Assembly: GCA_945882755.1 (NCBI GenBank)
Contig: CAMCWS010000001.1
Span: 22,163 to 86,162, forward strand
DNA from: Bordetella parapertussis
Lineage (GTDB): Bacteria > Pseudomonadota > Gammaproteobacteria > Burkholderiales > Burkholderiaceae_C
Reading direction: 5' to 3'
DNA: 64,000 nucleotides
Shown here: one piece after another, positions 41,630 to 49,148 of the stretch
Layout of the letters: every line of letters begins with the position of its first letter
How positions within the stretch are numbered: position 1 is the first letter of the stretch
The notes under the pieces: model-generated
Told to the model about the DNA's origin: nothing
Databases searched by the model: none
What the model saw: only the letters and a program-made list of their open reading frames with translations
Position numbers and translations under genes: made by a program

Positions 41630-41932
41630 TTGAACAATTCTTTAGACAAATCAGCCTGTGCAGATCAGGCAGGCAAAGTAGCCCCCGTCATCAACCGCAG
41701 CCGCTGCGAGGGCAAGGCCGACTGCGTCGCTGTCTGCCCCTATGGGGTGTTTGAGGTGCGCCAATTCACTTGGGAAGAGTTAGGTGACATTTCTTTGCGT
41801 GGACGCTTAAAGGCTTGGGCGCATAAGCGAATGCAAGCCGATGTGGTGTCGCCCGATGCCTGCCATGCCTGCGGTTTATGCCTGAAGTCTTGTCCAGAGG
41901 ACGCCATCACCTTAGAAAAATTCATCCCCTAA
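41630..41932 (+). CDS. ferredoxin with incomplete N-terminal cluster motif
   Basis: A 100-residue ferredoxin starting at a TTG (41630) with weak ribosome signal. The first motif is C26-x5-C32-x3-C36-P: the second Cys of a standard 4Fe-4S motif is Lys29. The second motif is complete, C78-x2-C81-x2-C84-x3-C88-P. Missing that Cys suggests a [3Fe-4S] plus [4Fe-4S] protein of the seven-iron type. It lies 18 bases after eboA, before the terminator, so it could supply electrons to an Ebo step. That coupling is inferred. Confidence 0.8.
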   Translation: MNNSLDKSACADQAGKVAPVINRSRCEGKADCVAVCPYGVFEVRQFTWEELGDISLRGRLKAWAHKRMQADVVSPDACHACGLCLKSCPEDAITLEKFIP

Positions 41933-41954
41933 ACGTGGTTTGCGACAGGTCAAA

Positions 41955-41982
41955 AAAAACCTGCTGGTTTCAGCAGGTTTTT
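41955..41982. terminator. strong bidirectional intrinsic terminator
   Basis: A perfect 12-base stem, AAAAACCTGCTG (41955-41966) and its complement (41971-41982), is joined by the loop GTTT. Poly-T follows on both strands. It ends the ebo/ferredoxin transcript on the plus strand and the cytochrome c transcript on the minus strand. Confidence 0.9.
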
Positions 41983-42012
41983 TATTGGAGGTGCGAAACA
42001 CGTTTGAGTACA

Positions 42013-42414
42013 TCAAGGTATGAATTGATCACCCATGATGTAGGCTGTTACGCCAATGCGTTGTTGTTGGTTAAATACTGCCTTCCAACCGGGCATTTTG
42101 CGAAAACCGTTGGTGACGCGGTCGTACACAAATTCAGCTTGGTACGCGGAGGGCTTGAGCTTGGGCGCTTTGCCAGGGTAAGCGCTGTCGCCGTGGCAAT
42201 GACGACATTGGCTATCCCATACTTGTTTGCCTGACTCAACATAGGCAGGGTCTTTGATCATGGCGGCTGTGAATACGGGAACAGGTTCATCCTTGGCAGC
42301 AGCTTCTTGAGACCAAACGGAGGTGCTTGCTGAGCCAAAGGCCAGCAGGGTTGAAACACACAGCATCAGCGGTGCGCGTCGAATTGAGAAAAGAGGAGAG
42401 CGTGAAGTTTTCAT
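42013..42414 (-). CDS. exported class I c-type cytochrome
   Basis: A 133-residue protein from the ATG at 42414. The signal peptide is within MKTSRSPLFSIRRAPLMLCVS and a hydrophobic run. CRHCH is the haem attachment site in SGKQVWDSQCRHCHGDSAYPGKAP, and the distal Met is in FRKMPGW. It would carry electrons in the periplasm. It lies just after a PQQ-type sugar dehydrogenase gene on the same strand, so it is the probable electron acceptor, though a terminator at 42430-42469 separates them. The in-frame start at 42456 would precede the signal and is rejected. Confidence 0.9.
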   Translation of the reverse strand: MKTSRSPLFSIRRAPLMLCVSTLLAFGSASTSVWSQEAAAKDEPVPVFTAAMIKDPAYVESGKQVWDSQCRHCHGDSAYPGKAPKLKPSAYQAEFVYDRVTNGFRKMPGWKAVFNQQQRIGVTAYIMGDQFIP

Positions 42415-42429
42415 GACATCAGTATATGC

Positions 42430-42469
42430 AAAAAAAAACTGCCACCCATGTCGCACAGATGGCAGTTTT
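42430..42469 (-). terminator. intrinsic terminator after the sugar dehydrogenase
   Basis: On the minus strand a 10-base stem AAAACTGCCA with its complement (42435-42444 and 42460-42469), loop of 15 bases, is followed by about nine T. It lies between the sugar dehydrogenase stop and the cytochrome c start. Confidence 0.8.
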
Positions 42470-42487
42470 CGACATTAGCTTACAAAA

Positions 42488-43798
42488 TTATTTAGCAATA
42501 ACTTTGTAGATGGTGTCTTGCGAGCCGTTGGGGCCAGTGGTGACGGAAGTCAAAGCATAGACGTCACCTTTAGCATCTTGAGCGAAAGCATTGATGTAAG
42601 GGACCTTGCCGTTGGGAGTTCCACCTTGGACTTCAACAGAAGCAACTTCCATGGACCATTTGCCATCAGAACCTTTGGTACCGATGAAAATTTGGCCGTC
42701 GTTTTCAGCAAAGCCTTTGCTCCAGTCGCCGAAGATGTACTTGCCTTTAGAGCCAGTGCCATCGCCGCGTGAAACATAGCCGCCGGTCACGGAGATGCCT
42801 TTGCAACCGTTAGGAACGGCTGTGCAGTTGGCGTATTCCATGATGGAAGCAGTGATGCCAGACTTGTCGCAGCTAGCGGGATGGTTGTCAGGCTCTGCCC
42901 AGTTGAAGCAGCGCATCACACCTTCCACACGACGCCAGCCCAAGTTTTGGCCTTTGTCGATCGCTTTGATGGCTTCCCAGCTGTTTTGCTGCACGTCGCC
43001 GCAATACAGGGTGGTTCCACCAGCTTGGTCGAATGAACATCTCCAGGGGTTACGCAGACCGTAAGCCCAGATTTCTGGCAAAACGTCTTTCTTGCCGACA
43101 AATGGATTGTCAGAAGGAACGCCGTAAGGCTTGCCGTCGGAACGGGCATCAACGTCGATACGCAGGATTTTGCCCATGGCGGTGGTCAAGTCTTGACCGT
43201 TACCGATCAAAGGATTGTGGCCAATGCCCCAGTCGTTGGCATAGCCGCCGTCACCGGAGGAGATGTACAACTTCTTGTCAGGACCAAAGCCAATCCAGTG
43301 ACCATTGTGGTTGAACTGGGGCCAGCTGATGGAGTGGATACGACGTGCTGAAGACATATCTGCAGCGTTTTTGTCGCCTTTGGAGACGGTGTACTCTTCA
43401 ACCACGTTGCTGTGGTTGTACCAAAGCATTTGACCCAAATCGGCTTGGTAGTCCAAGTGAGCTGAGTAAGCCACATAGAACTTGCCGTTCGATTTGAAAT
43501 CGGGGTGGAAAGCCAAACCCAACAAACCGCGCTCGTCGAAGTCAGCCATCAGTGGAACGATTTTGCTGCGGATGTCGAGGAAGGTACCAGTGATTTTGCC
43601 GTTTTCAAGGATCTTGATACGACCGTTTTGTTCTGTGATGAACATGCGGCTATCACCGGCAGGTTGCACCATGGACAGCGGCGTGTTGATACCGCTGACT
43701 ACTTTTTCCAACTTGACGCTAGGACCGGCGTGTACTGCCGAGCCAAAGGCCATCAATGTAGTCGCAGCAATCGCCGCAACCAGTTTAAGTGCACGCAT
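42488..43798 (-). CDS. exported PQQ-dependent sugar dehydrogenase (Asd/YliI-like)
   Basis: A 436-residue periplasmic protein. The ATG at 43798 has GAGGAG seven bases upstream, so I prefer it over the ATG at 43813. The signal peptide is MRALKLVAAIAATTLMAFGSAVHAG. The six-bladed glucose/sorbosone dehydrogenase fold is shown by DERGLLGLAFHPDF, FNHNGHWIGFGPDKKLYISSGDGG, GKILRIDVDA and YGLRNPWRCSFD. It would oxidise an aldose with PQQ as cofactor and pass electrons to a cytochrome c. No PQQ synthesis genes are nearby, so PQQ must come from elsewhere. Confidence 0.9.
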   Translation of the reverse strand: MRALKLVAAIAATTLMAFGSAVHAGPSVKLEKVVSGINTPLSMVQPAGDSRMFITEQNGRIKILENGKITGTFLDIRSKIVPLMADFDERGLLGLAFHPDFKSNGKFYVAYSAHLDYQADLGQMLWYNHSNVVEEYTVSKGDKNAADMSSARRIHSISWPQFNHNGHWIGFGPDKKLYISSGDGGYANDWGIGHNPLIGNGQDLTTAMGKILRIDVDARSDGKPYGVPSDNPFVGKKDVLPEIWAYGLRNPWRCSFDQAGGTTLYCGDVQQNSWEAIKAIDKGQNLGWRRVEGVMRCFNWAEPDNHPASCDKSGITASIMEYANCTAVPNGCKGISVTGGYVSRGDGTGSKGKYIFGDWSKGFAENDGQIFIGTKGSDGKWSMEVASVEVQGGTPNGKVPYINAFAQDAKGDVYALTSVTTGPNGSQDTIYKVIAK

Positions 43799-44232
43799 TA
43801 GAGAACTCCTCATCTTTGTGAATTGAACGTAACAACCCCGACTTGCTACTGCTAAGAAAACTTAGCAACCCTGTCCTGAGGCTGCACCCTTTAATCAGGC
43901 GGATGAATAATAGAACTCTTGTAATGCCCTTTGCATAGGTGTTAACTCTATGCTAGGTATTTGCAGGGAATCTTTTTTTGGTGTAGTGTTTTAGGCAAGG
44001 GTCTTGGAGGTGGTATTTACGTTTTTGGAGGGGGCGATTGTGTTTACCCTGCTTCGCACTTCCAAGTTGCTGCCCCCATGCGTCATTCTGGTGAGTAGGC
44101 GGCAGTAAATTAATTCCAAAGAATTCAAAAAGAACCCAAGCATTCCAAAATGTGAGCATTTAAAAAGATTTTGCTCTGATTTGTCATCCGTGTCCCATGC
44201 TGGGGCGTTGAAAGCAGCAAGATTGTTAACCC
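43799..44232. other. gene-free interval
   Basis: About 430 bases without a convincing gene. It holds the leader of the sugar dehydrogenase gene, including TGCTAAG-AAAA-CTTAGCA (43850-43867), a perfect 7-base inverted repeat in the transcribed strand that could be a hairpin or operator. The rest is moderately AT-rich with no clear structure. The next gene on the plus strand begins at 44233. Confidence 0.6.
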
Positions 44233-44433
44233 ATGGCCCCCATGATCAAGTCACACCCAGACCAGACCTCAAAGACCGCCGAGTCAACAGGCAACGGCGC
44301 TTACGTTCCTTCGGAAAACACCCCCATCCGCAATACTTTCGAGCGTATTCGCAGCCAATTGGCGCAAGAGGCCGAACAAAAAAGCCGTCCTGTCTCTCGT
44401 TTGTACCCTGGCCTACGTGCCCTTCGCGCTTAA
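44233..44433 (+). CDS. possible small protein, 66 residues
   Basis: An ORF MAPMIKSHPDQTSKTAESTGNG... with a helical, charged C-terminal part (NTFERIRSQLAQEAEQKSR). The codon choice looks like coding sequence, but there is no clear ribosome site and no recognised family. It ends 4 bases inside the convergent hydratase gene. Treat as tentative. Confidence 0.42.
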   Translation: MAPMIKSHPDQTSKTAESTGNGAYVPSENTPIRNTFERIRSQLAQEAEQKSRPVSRLYPGLRALRA

Positions 44434-45233
44434 ATCAATTTAATTTTCAAACCCGTCAAAGGAAGGTCATAGCGGCTTTCCCACTGCTGGCCAGACTTTA
44501 AAGGCCACGCGTCTGTCCAAGTCCCCGTTGTAATCACATGCCCCGCCTGCACATCAGGCGCCCCAGGGCATAGTCGCAGGGCTTTCAAAAAATGCAGCAA
44601 AGCCATCAAAGGGCTGTCCAGTACGTTGCTGGCGTGTCCCGTCTCCACCGTTTTCCCCTCGTGCATCAGTTGCAGCGACATGCCCGAGAGCAGGGCATGC
44701 AACGCTGCGCCATCGGCTGCCACCTCGCGTACCGCTAAGGGCTTGCCCACCAACAAGTGGGCATGCAGTCCGCTGTCGGTCACGGTGTCGGCCACTTTGA
44801 AGCGCCAATCTGCCGCATGGGACTGCACGATTTCGAAGCCGCAAGCCATCCACTCGATAGCCTCAAACAGGCTTTGCGGGTTCAAGTCATCAGCGGGGGT
44901 GCTGCGCATCCCAAACACCAACTCAGGTTCTAGGCGCGGCTGGCTCATGTGGCTGATGTCGACCCAGCCCTCGCCCTGTGCATCGGCGTGGGTGAGGGTG
45001 GTGTTCCACACCGTGCCCCAAATGGGCTCGAACACTTGGTAGCGCTCCCAAATGCTGCGGTTGGTGAAACCAATTTTGAAGCCGCGTGGCTGTTCGCCGC
45101 GCTGCACGCGCAACTGGCGTACTTGCAAAGCGGTTTGGTAGGCCAGTGCCACATCGTTGGGAATGGCGGCCACGCTGTCAGCAGGCCACAGGGTGCCTTG
45201 GTCGAGGTGCTGCAAAAGTGTGTCGGGTGTCAT
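44430..45233 (-). CDS. 2-keto-4-pentenoate hydratase-like protein (FAH superfamily)
   Basis: A 267-residue protein matching the MhpD/DmpE hydratase group. GFKIGFTNRSIWERYQVFEPIWG, EPELVFGMR with metal-ligand glutamates and ACGFEIVQSHAADWRFKVAD with a conserved Asp are visible, and the C-terminus has VITTGTWTDAWPL. Such enzymes hydrate 2-oxopent-4-enoate in meta-cleavage pathways of aromatic compounds. No other meta-cleavage gene is adjacent, so its substrate may differ. It begins 42 bases from the divergent YaeQ gene. Confidence 0.88.
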   Translation of the reverse strand: MTPDTLLQHLDQGTLWPADSVAAIPNDVALAYQTALQVRQLRVQRGEQPRGFKIGFTNRSIWERYQVFEPIWGTVWNTTLTHADAQGEGWVDISHMSQPRLEPELVFGMRSTPADDLNPQSLFEAIEWMACGFEIVQSHAADWRFKVADTVTDSGLHAHLLVGKPLAVREVAADGAALHALLSGMSLQLMHEGKTVETGHASNVLDSPLMALLHFLKALRLCPGAPDVQAGHVITTGTWTDAWPLKSGQQWESRYDLPLTGLKIKLI

Positions 45234-45275
45234 GGTGGGTGCTTGTGAGGGGGAGGGCGCAGACTATCATCGCCC

Positions 45276-45836
45276 ATGGCCATCAAATCTACCATTTACA
45301 AGGCGCAGCTGCAGATCGCCGACATCGACCATGGCTATTACGCCGACCATGCGCTCACCTTGGCGCGGCATCCCAGCGAGACCGATGAGCGCATGATGGT
45401 GCGGCTTGTCGCCCTCGCCATGAACGCCCATGAGGTGCAAGACCTGTGTCAAGGCGACGCGGTGCTGGCGTTTGGCGCGGGTTTGTCCGACCCCGACGAC
45501 CCCGATGTATCGATCACTGATTACACGGGACGCAAACGGGTGTGGATAGAGGTGGGGCAACCCGAAGAAAAGCCCATGCTGCGGGCTTGCAGCAAGTCTG
45601 ATCGCGTGCTGGTGTACGCCTTTGCCCATTCAGCCGATATTTGGTGGCGTGGCATAGAGAACAAATTGCATCGCCAAGAGAAGCTGAAAGTGATGCGCAT
45701 TCCTTCTGAGGCCTCGCAAGCCATGGCCGCCATGGCCGAGCGCAGCATGCAATTGCAAGCCACCATTCAAGAGGGCGGTATGACGCTGAGCAGCCATTTG
45801 GGTAGCGTGCATTTCGAGACGGTGGTGTGGCGCTGA
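45276..45836 (+). CDS. yaeQ: YaeQ family protein
   Basis: A 186-residue protein with the YaeQ signature MAIKSTIYKAQLQIADIDHGYYADHALTLARHPSETDERMMVRL and the later FGAGLSDPDDPDVSITDYTGRKRVWIEVGQPE. YaeQ has a PD-(D/E)xK nuclease-like fold but no proven activity. It stands between divergent hydratase and convergent umuC. Identification is secure; the role is unknown. Confidence 0.95.
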   Translation: MAIKSTIYKAQLQIADIDHGYYADHALTLARHPSETDERMMVRLVALAMNAHEVQDLCQGDAVLAFGAGLSDPDDPDVSITDYTGRKRVWIEVGQPEEKPMLRACSKSDRVLVYAFAHSADIWWRGIENKLHRQEKLKVMRIPSEASQAMAAMAERSMQLQATIQEGGMTLSSHLGSVHFETVVWR

Positions 45837-45842
45837 ACACGC

Positions 45843-47132
45843 CTACTGAGCGCTGGGCAGCTCGTCCCAACGGGTGGTAAAGCGTGGCGAGCGGTTAGCG
45901 CTGCGCATACGCCAGTCGCGGCTGGTGCCAGTGGCTGCCAGATGGATGGTGTCACGCCCGAAATGCAGGTTCAGGCGATCGAGTGTTTTCATCAACTCAG
46001 CGTCACGTGTTTGTGTGGTGGTGTCTGTGAACAAGCCGTGTTGCTGACGCCGTGCTTCGCTTAAGGCGGTCAGCATCACCCCCGCTTTTTTGTAGGCAAA
46101 CCCAGCGCGAAATATTTTGCGCAAAGCCACCCACACCGCGTCGCTGAGCAAACGGGAGTCGTCGCTGGGTTCGGGCAAAGGTACCAAGAAACTGGCGTTG
46201 TACTGCGGTTCATCGGGCTTGAAGGGGTTGGTGCGGATGAAGACGTGAACAGCGCCAGCCAGCGACTGCTGGGCCCGCAGTTTTTCACCTGCCCGTGCCA
46301 CATGCGCACTGAGGGCTTCGCGCAATTCCACCATGCTATGTACCGCTCTGCCAAAGCTGCGTGAGGCCATGATTTGCTGCTTCGGCGGGGTGATGTCTTC
46401 CAGCCCCAAGCAACTGACGCCACGCAACTCGCACACGATGCGCTCCATCACCACGCCAAAGCGCTCACGCAAGCGGGCAGGCGGTGTGTTGCGCAGGTCG
46501 AGCACCGTGTGTATGTCCATCTCGGCCAAGCGCCGCGCTGTTCGATGGCCCACGCCCCAGACCTCGCGCACCTCGGTTTGCGCCATCCAGTCTTGGCGCT
46601 CGGGGCGTGAGAGGGCGTTTAAATCGCACACACCTTCAAACACCGCTTGCTTCTTGGCCAAATGGTTGGCGAACTTGGCCAAGGTTTTGGTCGGGCCTAT
46701 GCCCACGCACACCGGCAAGCCGGTCCACTGGCGAATGCGTTGGCGCATCTGCCGACCCAAGGCCACGCCGCCGCCGTGCAGCGGCAGCACTTGTTCGACG
46801 CGCAAAAAGCTTTCATCGATGCTGTAGACCTCGAGGTCTGGCGCGTAGTCACGCAAGATGTCCACTACCCGTTGGCTCATGTCAGCGTACAGCGTGTAGT
46901 TGGAGGAAAGCGCTTCGATGCCATGCAACAGCGCCAAATCTTTGAGGGAGAACCAAGGTGCACCCATCTTCACGCCCAGGGCTTTGACCTCGTTGGAGCG
47001 AGCCACCGCGCAGCCATCGTTGTTGGAGAGCACCACCATGGGGATGTTGTGCAGGCGCGGTTGAAATACGCGTTCACAGCTGACATAGAAATTGTTCACA
47101 TCAACCAGCGCAAACTGTGCGGGTGTGTTCAT
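45843..47132 (-). CDS. umuC: DNA polymerase V catalytic subunit
   Basis: A 429-residue Y-family polymerase from the ATG at 47132, next to umuD; the in-frame start at 47183 overlaps umuD and is rejected. [19 protein letters not shown] carries the first metal Asp, [13 protein letters not shown] holds the D-E pair, and [18 protein letters not shown] the nucleotide contact. It performs error-prone synthesis past lesions with UmuD'2. It follows umuD by 2 bases in an SOS-controlled operon. Length is that of the family. Confidence 0.95.
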   Translation of the reverse strand: MNTPAQFALVDVNNFYVSCERVFQPRLHNIPMVVLSNNDGCAVARSNEVKALGVKMGAPWFSLKDLALLHGIEALSSNYTLYADMSQRVVDILRDYAPDLEVYSIDESFLRVEQVLPLHGGGVALGRQMRQRIRQWTGLPVCVGIGPTKTLAKFANHLAKKQAVFEGVCDLNALSRPERQDWMAQTEVREVWGVGHRTARRLAEMDIHTVLDLRNTPPARLRERFGVVMERIVCELRGVSCLGLEDITPPKQQIMASRSFGRAVHSMVELREALSAHVARAGEKLRAQQSLAGAVHVFIRTNPFKPDEPQYNASFLVPLPEPSDDSRLLSDAVWVALRKIFRAGFAYKKAGVMLTALSEARRQQHGLFTDTTTQTRDAELMKTLDRLNLHFGRDTIHLAATGTSRDWRMRSANRSPRFTTRWDELPSAQ

Positions 47133-47134
47133 GC

Positions 47135-47581
47135 CTAGCCCCCGCGTGTCAAGCGCCGCACCACGCCGACCACCACGCCCCAAACCTCCAAAGGCCGCTC
47201 GGCATTCAGCATGATGGCTTGGTAAGCTGGGTTTTCGGGGCGCAACTCGAGGCGTCCGTGTTGCTGGTGCAAGCGCTTGATGGTGTAGTCGCCTTCAACC
47301 ACGGCGATGACGATGTCGTTGTGCCGCGCTTGCAGCGAGCGGTCCACCACCACTTTGTCGCCATCTTCAATGCTGGCACCGCGCATGGAGTCGCCACGCA
47401 CATTGAACATGAAGGTGGCGGGCTTGTGGCGAACCAAGTAGTCGTTGAGGTCGAGGCTGTCTTCGGTGTCGTCGGCGGCGGGTGAAGGAAAGCCGGCCGA
47501 CATGCGGTGCAGCAGCAGGCGCAGCGGCGTGCCGCTGGGGTGGTTTTGCAGGGCTTGGGGGTGTTGGTGCAGGGTGTGCAT
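47135..47581 (-). CDS. umuD: DNA polymerase V subunit, self-cleaving
   Basis: A 148-residue S24-family protein. The cleavage bond A29-G30 is in [11 protein letters not shown], the catalytic Ser65 in VRGDSMRGA and Lys102 in GDYTIKRL. All three are five residues further than in E. coli UmuD (24-25, 60, 97), so the geometry is kept. RecA filaments would trigger its self-cleavage to UmuD'. A perfect SOS box lies 18 bases upstream of the start. Confidence 0.95.
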   Translation of the reverse strand: MHTLHQHPQALQNHPSGTPLRLLLHRMSAGFPSPAADDTEDSLDLNDYLVRHKPATFMFNVRGDSMRGASIEDGDKVVVDRSLQARHNDIVIAVVEGDYTIKRLHQQHGRLELRPENPAYQAIMLNAERPLEVWGVVVGVVRRLTRGG

Positions 47582-47599
47582 GTCAAGAGAGGATAAATA

Positions 47600-47615
47600 C
47601 TGTATAAAAACACAG
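47600..47615 (-). promoter_or_regulatory. LexA (SOS) box
   Basis: CTGTATAAAAACACAG, matching CTGT-N8-ACAG exactly, upstream of umuDC. It should place the operon under LexA repression and DNA-damage induction. Confidence 0.92.
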
Positions 47616-47721
47616 TTTAACGGAGTTTAATCAGGGGCATGGGGCAGGGTTTGCGGTGTGCGGTGCTATCCTGCACGCCCCAGCAATGCCTCCCAACCGC
47701 TTTGTAGACAAGGTTTTCACC

Positions 47722-48726
47722 ATGACGATTCCCTCCCTGATGCGCTTCATCGACCACGGCAGTGGCGGTGCCCCCGAGGTTTTGCAGGCCGCCCAAACCG
47801 GCGTTCCTGTGCCGGCCGTTGGCGAGGTTTTGGTGAAAGTGGCTTATGCAGGAGTTAACCGTCCTGACTGTTTGCAGCGCAGTGGCCGCTATCCGCCCCC
47901 ACCAGGCGCTTCGCCGATTTTGGGCTTGGAAGCCTCGGGCCATGTGGTGGCGCTGGGCGAGGGCGTGACCCGCTGGAAGGTGGGCGACGCGGTATGCAGT
48001 TTGGCCAATGGTGGCGCTTATGCCGAGTACGTCAGCATCCCCGAGGGGCAAGCTTTGCCTGTTCCCAAGGGGTTCAGTCTGTTGCAAGCGGCAGCCTTGC
48101 CCGAAAACTATTTCACCGTCTGGACCAATGTGTTTCAGCGCGGCCATTTGCAGGCAGGTGAAACCTTCTTGGTGCATGGCGGGTCTTCTGGCATTGGTTT
48201 GACGGCCATCCAATTGGCCAAAGCCTTTGGCGCCAAAGTGCTGTGTACCGTGGGCAATGCTGACAAGGTGGCGGCTTGTCTCAAGGCGGGTGCCGATGTG
48301 GCCATCGATTACCGCCAGCAAGATTTTGTCGCCCAAGCCCTTGCCGCCACCGAGCAAAAAGGCGTGAACATCATTTTGGACATGGTGGGCGGCGACTATA
48401 TGCAGCGCAATTTGCAAACGCTCGCCATTGACGGCCGCTTGGTGCAAATCGCGTTTTTACAGCCCTCGAAAACCGAGGTGGACTGGATTGCGCTGATGGT
48501 CAAGCGCCTGACCTTCACCGGGTCCACCTTGCGCCCCCGCAGCGCGGCTGACAAAGCGCAAATGGCCCACGAATTGAAAACGCAGGTGTGGCCCTTACTG
48601 GAAAAAGGCCAAGCTTTGCCCGTGATTCACCAAGTGTTCGATCTCGACCAAGCCGCGCAAGCCCATGCGCTCATGGAGTCGTCTACCCACATCGGAAAAA
48701 TCATGCTGAAGGTGGCGGGGGGCTGA
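47722..48726 (+). CDS. NAD(P)H quinone oxidoreductase (QOR/PIG3 type)
   Basis: A 334-residue zinc-free medium-chain reductase from the ATG at 47722; the earlier in-frame start at 47656 is less likely. AYAGVNRPDCLQRSGRYPPPPGASPILGLEASG is the N-terminal signature, and HGGSSGIGLTAIQLAKAFGAKV the NADPH-binding motif. It matches the p53-inducible PIG3 / quinone oxidoreductase branch and reduces quinones by one electron. Its last 26 bases overlap the end of the convergent Fur-family gene. Confidence 0.92.
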   Translation: MTIPSLMRFIDHGSGGAPEVLQAAQTGVPVPAVGEVLVKVAYAGVNRPDCLQRSGRYPPPPGASPILGLEASGHVVALGEGVTRWKVGDAVCSLANGGAYAEYVSIPEGQALPVPKGFSLLQAAALPENYFTVWTNVFQRGHLQAGETFLVHGGSSGIGLTAIQLAKAFGAKVLCTVGNADKVAACLKAGADVAIDYRQQDFVAQALAATEQKGVNIILDMVGGDYMQRNLQTLAIDGRLVQIAFLQPSKTEVDWIALMVKRLTFTGSTLRPRSAADKAQMAHELKTQVWPLLEKGQALPVIHQVFDLDQAAQAHALMESSTHIGKIMLKVAGG

Positions 48727-49093
48727 GTCTGCAGCTGCTGCAGCTGCCGTAAAGCGTGAGTTCATGGCTGTCCACTTGAAAGCCATCAGGCGCGAGTTGT
48801 TGCAAGTTGCCCGGGCAGTCGTGTATGTCGTACACCTTGTCGCAAAGTGTGCAGTGGAAATGGTGATGGTGGTGGTGGTGCGATGTCTCGTAGCGGGGGT
48901 TTTCGCCCGGCAGGTAGACCGTGCCAATCAGGCCATTTTCAAGCAGCGACTTGATGTTGCGGTACACCGTGGCGATACCCATGCCCGGCGCCTCTGCCGT
49001 TGCGGCATCCAAAATTTCTTGAGCCAATAAGGGACGTTCGGCGGCTTTGATCGCGTTGAGGATGGCCGTGCCTTGTTTGGTGATGCGTTCCAT
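48701..49093 (-). CDS. Fur-family metalloregulator, probable Zur
   Basis: A 130-residue Fur-superfamily repressor, shorter than typical Fur at the C-terminus. The HTH lies around RPLLAQEILDAATAEAPGMGIATVYRNIKSLLENGLI. The dimer/metal region has a run of seven His then FHCTLCDKVYD (CxxC), and a second CxxC occurs at the end (CSSC). Both CxxC pairs form the structural zinc site. It is divergent from a TonB receptor and precedes a zinc-uptake gene set, so it is probably Zur rather than Fur. Regulation by iron cannot be excluded from sequence alone. Confidence 0.88.
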   Translation of the reverse strand: MERITKQGTAILNAIKAAERPLLAQEILDAATAEAPGMGIATVYRNIKSLLENGLIGTVYLPGENPRYETSHHHHHHHFHCTLCDKVYDIHDCPGNLQQLAPDGFQVDSHELTLYGSCSSCRLSPPPPSA

Positions 49094-49111
49094 AGGATGA
49101 GCTGTTTATGT

Positions 49112-49131
49112 GATAATGAATTATCATTATC
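49112..49131. promoter_or_regulatory. Fur/Zur-type box
   Basis: GATAATGA (49112-49119), four bases, TCATTATC (49124-49131): an inverted repeat of the NATNAT form close to Fur-box consensus. It lies in the 55-base gap between the regulator and the TonB receptor and would control both. Zur and Fur boxes share this style, so the metal is set by context. Confidence 0.85.
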
Positions 49132-49148
49132 GTGTAACGGAGGATTCC

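Noticed and set aside
47617-48447. 276-residue minus-strand ORF opposite the quinone oxidoreductase
   Set aside because: Low-complexity shadow; the plus-strand gene has a clear Rossmann motif and family length.
48850-48875. Run of seven His codons suggesting an artificial tag
   Set aside because: It lies mid-protein at the normal His-rich metal site of Fur-family regulators.
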